Below, piece by piece: positions 52,301-64,000 of a stretch of 64,000 bases of DNA (the first letter of the stretch is position 1; every line of letters starts with the position of its first letter). Source of the stretch: Dermatophagoides farinae. Its lineage: Eukaryota > Arthropoda > Arachnida > Sarcoptiformes > Pyroglyphidae. Position numbers and translations under genes: made by a program. The notes under the pieces are model-generated. The model was not told where the DNA came from. It saw only the letters and a list, made by a program, of their open reading frames with translations, and ran no database searches. The DNA lies in assembly GCF_024713945.1 (NCBI RefSeq), contig NC_134685.1, forward strand, positions 3,467,001 through 3,531,000. Reading direction: 5' to 3'.

Positions 52301-52387
52301 ATGTTTATTCTTTATACATATGATGATTGTTTTATTGAAATGCAACAGAAATCAAAAATCAATGATGATGAATGCATGATGCAGTAG
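49310..52387 (+). CDS. PIGG: GPI ethanolamine phosphate transferase 2 (PIGG)
   Basis: PIGG adds a side-branch ethanolamine phosphate to the second mannose of GPI anchors in the ER. Exons 49310-51135 and 51205-52387 (69-nt intron) give 1002 aa, close to human (983). After an N-terminal signal-anchor (IFALAIIFLASTIHFG) comes the alkaline-phosphatase-superfamily luminal domain: FVLFIIDALRVDFV (metal-binding Asp near 103), the nucleophile segment ATIPTVTLPRIKALITGTLP (Thr), SIVFYGDDTW, LHYLGVDHIGHLRG and VITGDHGMTDAGNHGG (near residue 325). An Asn-run insert interrupts the domain near residue 180. The C-terminal half has many hydrophobic helices, with basic and Ser-rich loops between them. Confidence 0.95.
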
Positions 52388-52462
52388 ATATAAATATAAA
52401 TAAATAAACTAATGTGTCTAAAATTCATATATTTACCACCAAACAAAAATTCAGTCATCTTT

Positions 52463-53236
52463 TCATAAATGTTCATCATCGTATAATCCACTTTTCAAAT
52501 GTCCTTTGCCCGGAACAAATATTTCTGTTTTTTCCTTTTCAACAGAATTCATCATCATTGTCGATTGCTGTTGTTCACTATTCATTGATCGATTATTCGT
52601 CATGATCGATAGTAATTGTAATGCAGAATCTTCTATGAAAAACAACATTTCACGAAAAAAAAGAAAGCAGAATGAATAAATGATAATGGTAATGATAATT
52701 TGAAAGGAAATACCGTTAGGAAGTTTATCTTGAACAGTAAACACTGAACCAATCGATTCATTATTATTGTTCGATGTAAATAATAACGATTGCTCATTAT
52801 CATTGATCATAATTGGATGGATCAATTTCAAATTGGATTGTTTTTGTGCTTGTTCTTGTTGAATCATAGGAATTCGATTCTTCAATACCGTAGTAGTAGT
52901 AGTAGTTATTTGTTGTTGTTCTATTTTCGGATTCTTTGTCTTTGAATTAAGAAAACTTTCGGGCATTTTCACTGGAATATCCTTGGAGAATCTTTTAATT
53001 GTTGCCTGTAAACTTTGTGACATTTTTTGCCATTTTGATTTTTTCCTGTTTGATGATGATGATGATGATCGATGTTGGATTTGTTTTGTAATTGATTTCT
53101 CTTCATTAGTATTATCTTGTCCATGTTCTATTTTCGATGTTATTTTTGCTGTCGTTGTTCTCATCGACGGTGGTAACGATATGATTTTACCCGAATGATG
53201 AAATGAATGATGAAAGTTTTGATTAGAATCTTTCAT
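52463..53236 (-). CDS. Unrecognised small basic protein, two exons
   Basis: Exons 53236-52714 and 52632-52463 give 230 aa. The 81-nt intron 52713-52633 (GTATTT...CATAG) is stop-free and a multiple of three. Read through, it would add a hydrophobic stretch that might be mistaken for a membrane helix. I do not recognise the family. Features: a Ser run then basic NRKKSKWQKMSQSLQATIKR near residues 60-85, a Thr run, a VFTVQDKLPN segment, and a C-terminus FVPGKGHLKSGLYDDEHL. It is convergent with PIGG, 75 bp away. Confidence 0.6.
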   Translation of the reverse strand: MKDSNQNFHHSFHHSGKIISLPPSMRTTTAKITSKIEHGQDNTNEEKSITKQIQHRSSSSSSNRKKSKWQKMSQSLQATIKRFSKDIPVKMPESFLNSKTKNPKIEQQQITTTTTTVLKNRIPMIQQEQAQKQSNLKLIHPIMINDNEQSLLFTSNNNNESIGSVFTVQDKLPNGISFQIIITIIIYSFCFLFFREMLFFIEDSALQLLSIMTNNRSMNSEQQQSTMMMNSVEKEKTEIFVPGKGHLKSGLYDDEHL

Positions 53237-55346
53237 CTTGGATCAAATGAAAACGAAAAACCAATTTTGCAATATAAAAAAGAACATGACCTTGTGTGAC
53301 TACTATTGTGTTATTGGATTTGTAGCCAATTTAGTTTTGATTTGATACAGTTTGCTTTTGACCACGACGAATGAAAACAAAAACAAAAAAAAAACAACAA
53401 CAACATCGAACAAATCTAGTGTGCAAATGACAAACAATCCAATTAGCTCAAGTTATTAATTTTTAAATTTTATTTTTAACTTACGCTATGTTTTCTCTGA
53501 TCAAAACTCGAAAAGACTTTGACATTCACATATGTTTTTTTTCTTTTTCTTGACTTTATTTGTTCATTTATTCATGTGACAAATAATACTAATGTTGATA
53601 TAACAACCGAAAAAATGAACGAAAAAACATTGATTGATTCAGGAATCTATCTATCTATTATTATCAATAGTTTCGATAATGGATCAATTCGATAAGAAAA
53701 TATGCATCACCGGAATTACGTCCTCTATGAACGAATCTGTGTTTTGTTGTTGTTTTTCTAAAAGTCAGAGAATTCTTTTTACGAAGAAAAAAATAATCTT
53801 TACCATCAATTTATTTGATTCATATCATCGTAGACAAGAAACAACAATGCTTACACAACAAATAAGCAAAGAGATTTTTCTTCTTTTTTGTCATTTAAAT
53901 TTTTTTCACGCTCGATTTTCCAATTCATGAATGACCACATCTACCAAAAACATACATCTTTATTTCATTATCGAAAATCAAAGATTGTTTATTTATTTTG
54001 GGCATCAACAGAAATTGTTCGATTAAATTGATTAAAAGAATCTGACTATTCTATGAGTGTGTGTGTGTGTGTGTCAACCATCATATTCATTCATTTGTTT
54101 ATATGCTCACTTTCAAAGGAAAGATTGTCAATTTGACTTTATAAAAATTCATCATTCCATCACACATCAGTAAACAGGAAAAAAAGAATCTTTAAAGATT
54201 CTTTTTCCCATCCATATTAATAATATGTGCAATTCCTGTTTCTGCTATTTTAAATCCGTCATTATCAGGAAAAAACGACGACTACAGCAAAAAATTGAAA
54301 ATTTCAATATTAATCTCACCAAATTTTTTGCCATCCATAAGAAGATTTCCGTTATGTTCACAATTTTCAATCTATTCTTCTCGATCTCTGAATGTAAGTG
54401 TCATTTTGTCATTATTATTATCATAATCGTGAAATCATATTTTCTGATTGATTTTTTACACACGTGAATAATCAATACCCCCTTACTAACTCTTTTGGTT
54501 GTTTTTTCACTGAATTGTCGATATTCTTAATAATTTCTCTTCATTCCTTTGAAGAATTGAAGATTGTGCGCCTAAAATTTTCTCTAAAGTGTTGAGAGAT
54601 TGGTTTTCTTTGTTTCCATTCTTTATTATTTATGATCATGTGTTTTGTTTGAATGTTCGATATTTTAAAATAGTTCATGGCCATTCCATATGTCATTTGT
54701 CATCTAATGATATTTATTGTCTCGAATCCATGTTTCGAATGATAATATTTTAAAAATAATTTTCATTCAATTTACCCATGGTCGTATCAGTTATTGTTGA
54801 CAAATGAATGAAAACCAAATTCTCAAGATTAACCAGAACGAAGAGAAAAAAATTTCGTTGCAAAACAAATCCTCTCTCTTTCTCGTTTTAATCTCTCCTA
54901 TCATCATTTGTCAACAATGATGACATTAACAACAACAAAAACAACAACGATGATGATGATGAACATTTGTTTTGAAACGAAATAAAATTTTGTTTTTTTC
55001 TCTCTTTCTCTCTGGTTCTTTAGTTTTTCAGTCCGCTTATGTTTTTTTTCTGTTGTTTGTTGTTGTTGATTGTTTTTGTTCTTGAGGTTTTATTCTGTTT
55101 TCCACTTGATTTCCTATCATAATCATCATCCTGAACAAACGATGTACATGACAATTTCAACAAGAAAAAATTCCACTTGTACTTGAATTTATAATAAATG
55201 TTGTTAGACAAAGTTTGTAAATGAAACAAATGATGAAGCAAAACAAAACTTTCATTGCATAATTAAAAACAAATGCATCAAATAATGATTTGAAAATGTG
55301 AATCTTCATTCTTGATTCTTCTTGATTCATTGATGATAATTATGAC

Positions 55347-55388
<42 letters not shown>
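55347..55388. repeat. (GAT)14 microsatellite
   Basis: Fourteen uninterrupted GAT units, the longest perfect trinucleotide run in the window. Confidence 0.95.
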
Positions 55389-58300
55389 AATGTCATGTTT
55401 TTTTTCATCATTATTCACAGTTATACACCGTTCGAGAATCTAGATTGATTTCGTCAGTAGGATTTATTTCCCAAGCGAATGAAACAACTGAGAGTGGAGA
55501 GATTTTCATTAGAAATGAACGTATAATTAAGAATATTGATTTCTGAGTTTCTGAAGAAAAAAAGAGGAAAACAAGAATAAATGAATGAATCAATCAAGAC
55601 GAATTGGTCGGATCCATTCTTTCATTAACATTACTTAGTTAATGAATGTATGACTTGTTTTTTAAAATTGACTACAACTATTGCAAACGATATATGCGAG
55701 CTATAGCTAATTTATCCGGTGCCGATATTCATTTCGTACTCATACTTTTCATTTTTGTCTTGTTTGGTTACAATTTTGACATTGAATTGACGTGAAAGGA
55801 GATGAAAATTGTCCATCCCCTTCTCTATCAGATAGATAAATAGTGATGAGAAAAAAAAGATGACCAAGAGATAAAGTCATTCGAAATAATGAAGATGAAG
55901 ATGATGAAAATGAAAAAGTTTTCTTTTCTCGTCATACACACACATGTGTGCACACAGGATAGATGACAACTATTACAATACTACAATCGTCACCACCAGC
56001 ACCACAAAAAAAAGATGACGATACAAAAAAATGTTTTCATAATTGTCATCGACAAACACATACACACACAGACACACACAAAGAATAGGAAATGAAGAAC
56101 AACAACAAAAAAGTTTTAGCTTATCCAGTATATTGTTCACATCATCATTACATTCTTATAAAGTTTATTTTTTCTCTCATTCTATTCATTGAATTTTATT
56201 CGTCATCATCGTTATTTTGATGGTCATATATATGTTGAAATTGTCTGGACCATTACTTACTTACTACCATCATCATCATTGTGAACATCTTCATCACAAC
56301 CATATGGATGACTTGGTCAATTTTTTTCCATATATCGAATGATTGATTCGATTCGATTGTTGGATCGATCCATTTCATTTCATTGATTCTTTAGTCGTTT
56401 TTGTTGTTGTTGTTATCTTCGATCCATAAGGAATTTTTCTTTTTCTTTTTATTGATGATGATCATCATGTATTCTTCAATTCTCGTTGCTATTGTTGTAA
56501 TGAATGTGTTTTCCATCGCGATGATTACCCCGTCGTTTACAACAACACCCAAAGTCATATTCGAATACTTTGTACGATTCATTTTCAAACGTTCTTTTTT
56601 TGGGGTTGGTTTGATGTAAAATCGATTGTTCGATTCTTTTATTCCACCCAATTCATTCAAATGTTGTGTGACGGGTATCATTTTTTTTTCTGGTTCATTT
56701 TGAAAGAGAGAAAATTGCATTCAATTTCATTCAAAAAAAAAATTAATAAATTTTCAGCTTTTATTATTTATCACCATCATCATTGTAGCCAAAAGTCCAA
56801 AACCGAATCCTTTTTTGTCAACCATATAAAAATTATTTCCCACCATAGCAAAACGGTGTTTGGTGATGATAATGACATTTGATTCATTTGAAATCATCTA
56901 GCCTAACTGAACGAACAAAAAAAAATATTCAATTGAGCGTCGTTGTCATTCAAGTGAATCCGGTCTTTTTATTTTGTTATCGTCGTTGATGTTATTATTA
57001 TTATCATTTTTCACTATTGAAAAATTATTGTCCATTCTCTTCTCTTCTTCTCTTCGTTGTTGATATATAATTTAATTAAATTAGTTATTTGACTGCGAAA
57101 AAGAAATTGGAATACATTTCTTGTCATATAATTTTATTATCTTTGAGCAAAAAAAATTCGTTTTTTCGTAAATTTAAATTTTTTTTTTTCAATGAGATGA
57201 TCATCGCGCATGAACTGTAAATTGTTTGAATGGTTTTTCTTTTCTTTTTTCACCCAGAAAAATATCGCTATGATCCCCAAGATTCCCAAAAGTGTTGTTG
57301 TCTTGTGTCTACTCAGTCATCGTCAATGTTTTGAAAATCTAAATTTAATTAGTGTATGTGTGGATGATCGCTATCCTCATCATCACAGATGGGTCTCAAT
57401 TATTTTTCGAAAACAAAAAAACACAAACCCCATATACAACATGGATGATAATAGCGATAGATGATAATAAATACGATGATGATGATCAGTTTGATTGAAG
57501 AATTTTTCCATTTTTTTTATTTTTAATCGAATCGATTCATTTGATTTACCATTTTGTAATGATAATGATAATGATAGACTTGATTCTTTTTTCTTTGGAA
57601 TTTAATTAAATGCAACAGTAAGTAAATATACGACGACGACAACAACAACAACAACAACAACAAAAATGTCCTATATTTACAAGCAGAAAAGACTTAATCT
57701 CTTTTCACTCTATCTATCTTTTTATGCTTTAAGGCAGTAATTTGGATAAACAGTGAAAAAAATATCGAATATATATCGAATGTATATTGTTGTGTGAAAT
57801 TAATTCCAAAATATACACATTGCACAGCAATTAAAGGATGTACATTTTCGTTATCTTGATGTTTGTTCGCTTTTCCATTTATATAATGATGATGATGATG
57901 ATGATGATTAAATCCTCATTGATCATTCATTACAAATTCGAACCATTAATTTCGATAAAGTAATGAACGAATTGTTGGCGATTCAAATGTGTTTGTTTTG
58001 TATATATGATGATGATATCGATATATCGAATCATTTACGATATTTCTTTTCTGTCTTGATTAATTCTTGAATATAATCCAATCTTTTTGCTATATGGGTG
58101 AATTAGATTTCATGAAAATTTTTGTAATTAATAATAATGAAGTTTTCTCTCTACTTTTTCTGTTCAAACAAATCAAACAACAACAAAATGTATCAAATTT
58201 CAAAAAAAAAAACAACGAGATCATCCTGTATTAGATTTCATGTCATGTGAACATTATGTAATGACAGAATTGAAACTTTGAAAATAGTGTATTAATGCTA

Positions 58301-61300
58301 AAATGAAAAATTCATGATATGGGTGAGGATTTCTGTGCAAATTTTCATTTTACAATCTTCATTCTTTGTTTGTTTGTCGAATTATTCGATTATCATTTCG
58401 GAAAAATAACCAAAATTTTGAAAAACAACACACCACAAAGAAGAAAACAATTTTCATCAAAGTTGAATAAGTTTTTCCCGTATCCCGGTACACACGCGAA
58501 TTTCCTTGGGAAGAATTACGTATATAAAAATAGATGAAATCAATATTCGCCTACGATACTGAACGACAACAGCACAGGAACAAATAAATAAAAAAACATC
58601 AGCATTTATTTTGACCTTTTATTTCGTCATCATCATCATCACTATTCCCTTTCTCCTGTTTCCAAATATTTCAGAATGACCCATAGAAGAATAAGATGCT
58701 ATAGTCGAAAAAACGCTTCAATAATTTAGTGGCTCATGTTCAAATTCTATTGTTGGCTTCAATGTTATATCGTCTTAGTCGAATTAATCGATATCAATTA
58801 CAACAGGCTTTTTGATTGATTCATTTTCTGTTCAATTGTCGTAGATAGTTATCTTTATCATCTTTATAGAGATTCATATCTTATCAACATGAATGAATGG
58901 TACAAAATAAAAGGTCAACCGAGGTCAAACAAATATCATCATCTAATCAACCGCAAATCGATGACAAACTTTTTTTTCTTTATTTTTTCTGTAATATATA
59001 AAAACAAAAGTTTTCTAGTTTGCTTCTTGAGCTTGATTTAGTTGAAAATTTTCGATTCTAATATTATATTTTATGCTATTAAGGTCTTGCTAAATTGAAA
59101 TGGGCCTCATCTTCTATCCATTCGTAATCCTGGTGACGTGTTTTTGGCTTCACAAAACAAATAAATGAAAAATTTTGATGGCCTTATCTCTTTGTTTTTT
59201 TAGTGTGTCTAGTCAACTTTCTTACATCACATACTGTTGTGTATGTATTAAGCTCAAAAAAGCAGTCTGACAATTCTCTGTATGGTATTTATATAAGTTT
59301 TTTGTTTTTTTTTTTTTTTTTTTTTTGTTTTTTTGCACTCGTTGAAGTTATCCCGGGATTTCTGGTTTGATGATTATTACACTATGAATTTGATGGATGT
59401 TGTTGTTGTCTTTATTCTTGTTTTTCTCTGGTTACTTTTTCATTTTTATTGATTCTGGTCATATTGAAGATTCCTAGTCGTATATATAGAGAAAGATGGT
59501 GAAAACACACTCACACACAAACAATCTGCTTGTTGTTGTTGTTGTTGTTATATGTAATTCGGGTTCCATGTTTTTGTTTTATGTTTTGGTCGGTTTAGTT
59601 TGCTTGTCAGATTTTCTTGTTTCATCGTTTTTTCGTTCTTCTTTACTTTGCTTTGCTGTTGAATCTTTTGCCGTCATTATGGTTGATGATCAAGATGGTG
59701 ATTCCCCATCCGTTTTGGTTCGTTTGAGTTTGATTCACCACTACTACCACCACAAACTCTTTCGGTTTCTGGCATTTTTTTTTTTTGCTCTTGTTATTTA
59801 AATGTTTTTGGAACAATTTTTTTTTGTTTGAAAATAAATCTTTCTAAAAATTTTCACCATTAATGATGTCATTTAGGATGATTGGTTGAAAGAGATTTTT
59901 TGAATTGGGAGAAAAAAATTTTAGGAATGGTAAAAAACATTTTTTTTGATAAAATAATAACCATTGATTCCATTGAATTTATTTTTGAGCCATCGCCAAC
60001 CACACGAATATATAGCCTATTCAATTTCTAACTATGATATAATGATAAGCACAGCCGCATCAGTAAGCAAATAAAAACAACCAACCAAGCAAGTAAGCAA
60101 CAAGGGCCACGACGACATTTAATCATCATCATCATCATTATCATCAGATTTACATCATCCTCAATCCAGCTTTTATCGGTTTATTGTGGAATCATTTTTG
60201 CTTTTGCTTTTAATGCTGCTGCTTCGTTTTTTCCACCATAAAAGTTCATTCATTTTCATTTCGCCAATTGTTACAAATCAGTGACTCTCATGGTTATTTA
60301 GCGGGCTATCATTCATCATCAGAATATTGGCTAAATGGTACAATGAATCCACACACGCACACACAGTCGCCAAAAATGAAATTGGTTGATGGCCACTGTG
60401 TGTTGTACGTTCGGTATTAAATTGCGTCGAATCTGAGAATCAAATCCAGAAAAGAATTCTCTACCGTCCTCGTTGTTGAATATACATTGTGAACTGTGTT
60501 TTTTGCAACAATATTCAGTACATCATCATCATTGTGGATCATACGAATTCCATTCGATTTCTTGTTTCATGAATGTGTGTGTTGTATTCATTGGACACGA
60601 CACGTTTTTTGTTAGTTTTTCGCTCTTTGCATCATGATTTTGTCTAATTTTGTTCAAAAGAGGATGGCCATAAAACCATTCATAATCAACGAATAAGAAA
60701 GATTTTCGTATACAGATGCTGATCCATTTTGTCAAGATAACCTTTATATAATTTAGATTCAAATTTAAATTTCAATTCAACAGTTCAATTTTTTTTTTGT
60801 TACCCAAATGACATTTTGTTTTTTCTGAAATGAAAACGTTGACCACCAAACCATACGTTTCCGGTGATTCTTTTCTTTTTTGTGGTTTTTTTTCAAATAG
60901 TGATTTGTGTTGTTAGATGACGGCAATGATAACATTGGTGATGTGGAAATATTCACTTGAGTCACCATTTGAACAAACAACGATACAACAAACGGTCAGC
61001 ATAACAGACACAACAGCAACGAAGAAATTGCCACAGTAATTGAATATGAAGAAACAAACAGAAAAAAATCCACATATCCTGTTTGTATTTTGCAAGCGAA
61101 CAAAAAAAAATAAAAAATAAAAACCATAGAAGAAACTAAATTCAATTTTTTTTGAAAAAAATTGAATTCTTTCATTTCATCTTCCCCAGTGAATAATCTT
61201 GTAAGCAAACAAGATCTTTGTTTTCCATTCAAATATTGAATATTTTGTTTACTTTTATTTCACATCCATCATCAAAAAATCTAGTCCATAGTTTCGATAC

Positions 61301-63011
61301 TTCTGACATTGGCCAAATAAAAACCGGAAAAAATATTCTCGTCATCATCGTTCAAAGGTAAAATTTTCTTTTGTCCGAATTACTTTGGTTGAAAAAAATT
61401 CATTTCTTCACTTCATTTTGTTGTTCACTTCCATTTTCTCTCTCCCCATCTCATGTTCATTATGGTTATCATCATTATCATTAGTATTAGGATAGTGAGA
61501 GAGAATAAGAGAGAGAGAGACAAAGTTTCCTTACTTAGTATATGATGATGTTGGTGATTCTAATGATTATTTGCCAACATTTTTTACATCTTTTTTCAAC
61601 ATACAAACGGTACATTTTCATTCATTTCGATAGGGTGATTATTGGTAGTAAAAGTGTGCTTTGTTTTTGTTTATGGATTGCGGTGTGTGTGCGAAATTGA
61701 CGGTCGTGTCATGGAATTTTTACTTGGCTAAAACCCGAATTTAGATTTCGTTATGTTTTACATAAATGCATTTTTCCTATACTTATTTTCACTATGAATT
61801 TTCGTTGAGGATGATATCATCTGTGAAACGCATCCATCAGAATCCGTGTTCAAATGATGATGACTGAGATGTTATAAAATGTTTTTGTTTTTTAATGGAT
61901 TTTTTTTCTGTTTTTAAATAAAAAAAAAAGTTCAAAGTTTAAATCGTGTTTTTGCGTGATCATATTTGATGGTGTTGTTATAGAAAAGATATCTTACTCA
62001 TTTTCTTGGAATTTTTCTTCACGTCAAGAACCTTAAAATAAATTTTCCTTATTCTTCACGTAAGAATATTAATGATGTGTGTGTTTTTTTTGTTTTTGTT
62101 TTAGTGTGTGTGTGTGTGTGTTTGGATTGAAAATATGTGAATGTTTTATTTTGTTGTAATTTATTCATGATTTTTCATTTATTTTTGTTTACTTTTTCTG
62201 ATGAAATTCAGTTCTTTTCTCAGTTGTATAACGGATAATGTTATAATATAAGCCATTTTTATTTATATGACAGCAGTCATTACCAAAAGTAAAAAAATTT
62301 GCATGAATAAAAGACTTCATTAGAAGCAATAAATTAATATATATGCTCTATGAATTTCGAATGTGAAATGGGAGGAAAATTTTAAGAAAAATTTTATCTA
62401 TCAGTTGTTTGGATCTGATTTTTCAATTAAAGAAAACCACTTTCATGCCTTTTTTGATAGGAGTTATCTCATCTTTTTTTTCTCTTTCTGTTGTTGGCAT
62501 TTTTTTTTATTTATCTCTTGTTTGGTTTCATTTTACATTGGTTGTGTGATTTACAACCGATACATTTATCTTTGTATTCGTGCGTGGTTCTAAACGGTTT
62601 TTTGAATCGAATGAAAACTGGTTCATTGTAAATGAAAAAAAGTTTTTTTCCCTCGTTTATAATTGAATTTTTTGAATCAGATCAGAAAACGACAAAAAAA
62701 CCAATCGTTTCATGAATGGATGAATGCTGTGCTTGTAGCAACAAACCAACCGACAGCAGCAATAGAAATGCAAACAAAAATGAACAGCAACAACAACTAT
62801 GTTTGTGCGTGGGGTGTGTCAGTTGTATGTACTTTATGAATTACGTAATATAAATTCCATGCACACATTGTCGCTTATTGAAAAAAAGTTTCATGCTACA
62901 ATTGGAACAGGTCTTTTTTTATTCTTTTTTCCAATACCGTTTGAGTGAATGATTGTTTGTGTGTTTGTGTATTCAAGTATACTTGATTGCAACAAAAAAA
63001 ATGAAATAAAA

Positions 63012-63138
63012 TAAAACCTAAGAAAAGAAATTCTATTCAGGTTTTTTTCGTTTCTTATCATGAAAATTTGATAAAAAATGTGCAAAAATTTATTGAATTG
63101 ACCAACTTGAAAATGGAATTTATCAAATATAATTTCCC
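63012..63138 (+). repeat. Left arm of a perfect 127-bp inverted repeat
   Basis: Begins TAAAACCTAAGAAAAGAAAT and ends AATATAATTTCCC. It is the exact reverse complement of 63509-63635; the match extends a further 6 bp inward with one mismatch. The spacer is 370 bp. Confidence 0.95.
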
Positions 63139-63508
63139 ATTCGGACAATTTGTTTTTTTCTTGGTTGTTCATTTGTTTGAATTCTGCCGATTCTGCTGAT
63201 TCTGCTTTAGCATAGTAGTAAATCAACCGAAATCATCAATTGATCTGTAAGAATTTTCGTATAGAAAGTTGGGGAAAAAATTAATCACTTCTTGGAATAG
63301 AACCAGGATGGATTCTAATAACTAATAATAGGATTTGATGTGATGCGATGAATAATTTGGTTATATTCAAATGAAGAAAAATGGCAACATTTTTCATTTC
63401 ATTCATTTCCTTTTCAATTTCAATTTATTTATTTATTTATTTCTATCAGAATATTTACAATGAATAATAATGATGATGATGTTATAATAATAGTAACAAT
63501 GGCCGAAA

Positions 63509-63635
63509 GGGAAATTATATTTGATAAATTCCATTTTCAAGTTGGTCAATTCAATAAATTTTTGCACATTTTTTATCAAATTTTCATGATAAGAAACGAA
63601 AAAAACCTGAATAGAATTTCTTTTCTTAGGTTTTA
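63509..63635 (-). repeat. Right arm of the 127-bp inverted repeat
   Basis: Begins GGGAAATTATATTTGATAAA and ends CTTAGGTTTTA, the exact reverse complement of the left arm. No transposon motif is recognised at either outer edge. Confidence 0.95.
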
Positions 63636-64000
63636 ATGATCATTGATCAACTCACTCACTTTAGTGTTTATTTATTTCTATTGGTCTATTTTGTTTCATC
63701 CACATAGAATGTGAACAATATTTCATTTGTTGTTTTTTGTATTCCGTAATACGATTCTTGCCCTGAAGGACTGAATGAAATAATGATAATTTTCGTTGAT
63801 TTTCCCTTAGGATAATTGATATATGAATGATTTGTATGGATTGTTACACTCTACTTTTCGTTGTTGAGACGAAATTGTCTGTATGGGCAAACAATTTTAG
63901 AATTTAGGAAACAAAAACAAAAAAAAAATTCAATTCAATTTAATCAAATTGTTGAATCTAAAGATTGTGAAAATAGTGAGTGAGGCAATGAGTATCCAAT

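Larger units (their letters stand above)
53237..64000. other. 10.8-kb stretch without a supported gene
   Basis: A+T-rich sequence with many microsatellites (GAT, CAA, GT, poly-T near 59308-59327) and only short, repeat-driven frames. No splice-consistent coding chain, tRNA or transposon terminus was seen. Exceptions listed separately are a GAT run at 55347 and a large inverted repeat at 63.0-63.6 kb. It could be a long intron of, or the regulatory region for, a gene to the right. Confidence 0.55.

Noticed and set aside
53634-53930. 98-codon forward frame
   Set aside because: Mixed composition without any recognisable motif, and no partner exon.
59496-59801. 101-codon forward frame
   Set aside because: Val/Phe/Leu runs from GTT and TTT repeats; no supporting start context, splice sites or similarity.
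62891-63226. 111-codon reverse frame over the left inverted-repeat arm
   Set aside because: No domain; the frame is partly composed of the duplicated noncoding arm and poly-A/T runs.

Overview
This window is nuclear DNA of a small-genome animal, most likely an acariform (astigmatid, house-dust-mite-like) mite. The evidence is a base composition near 70% A+T, very short spliceosomal introns (about 50-100 nt), Gln/Asn/Ser/His-rich low-complexity tracts in otherwise conserved animal proteins, and metazoan genes such as MED6, PPP1R21, TPC1, TMEM223, KNL1, ERMARD and PIGG. The species call is inference. There are no prokaryotic operons, CRISPR arrays or ribosome binding sites.

Layout. 1-14.5 kb is mostly A+T-rich, microsatellite-laden noncoding DNA with two tentative reverse-strand genes (4.8-5.5 kb and 8.0-8.7 kb). 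MED6 (14.5-15.5 kb, +) is followed 52 bp after its stop by the 3' end of a 5'-truncated Helitron (15.6-17.2 kb, -), which keeps the C-terminal half of its Pif1-like helicase, three GC-rich hairpin repeats and a textbook Helitron 3' terminus. A small inverted-repeat element lies at 17.8 kb. PPP1R21 (18.6-22.5 kb, +) is next.

22.9-31.1 kb is a histone cluster in the order H1(-), H4(+), H2A(-), H2B(+), H3(+), H4(+), H2A(-), H2B(+). The first H4/H2A/H2B plus H3 carry 3' stem-loops and a purine-rich downstream element, as expected for replication-dependent histone mRNAs. The second H4/H2A/H2B set and H1 lack the stem-loop, the second set has AATAAA signals, and its H2A has a 66-nt intron. That suggests a polyadenylated, replication-independent set. 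A decayed LINE (reverse transcriptase C-terminus plus RNase H) lies between H1 and H4.

33.6-53.2 kb is a compact gene-rich block: a MADF-domain gene, the two-pore channel TPC1 convergent with mitochondrial TMEM223, an LTR-like fossil in a short repeat, the kinetochore scaffold KNL1, a transposon-like relic, a tRNA-Leu(UAG) with a 156-nt structured intron, ERMARD divergent from PIGG (GPI-anchor ethanolamine phosphate transferase 2), and an unrecognised small gene. 53.2-64 kb has no gene I can support, but contains a perfect 127-bp inverted repeat with a 370-bp spacer at 63.0-63.6 kb.

Most multi-exon models were assembled from splice sites plus reading-frame continuity, and in each the summed exon length is a multiple of three. 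The genes are not one pathway. They are unrelated housekeeping genes, apart from the histone cluster, where divergent H2A/H2B pairs share promoters with a facing-inward motif.
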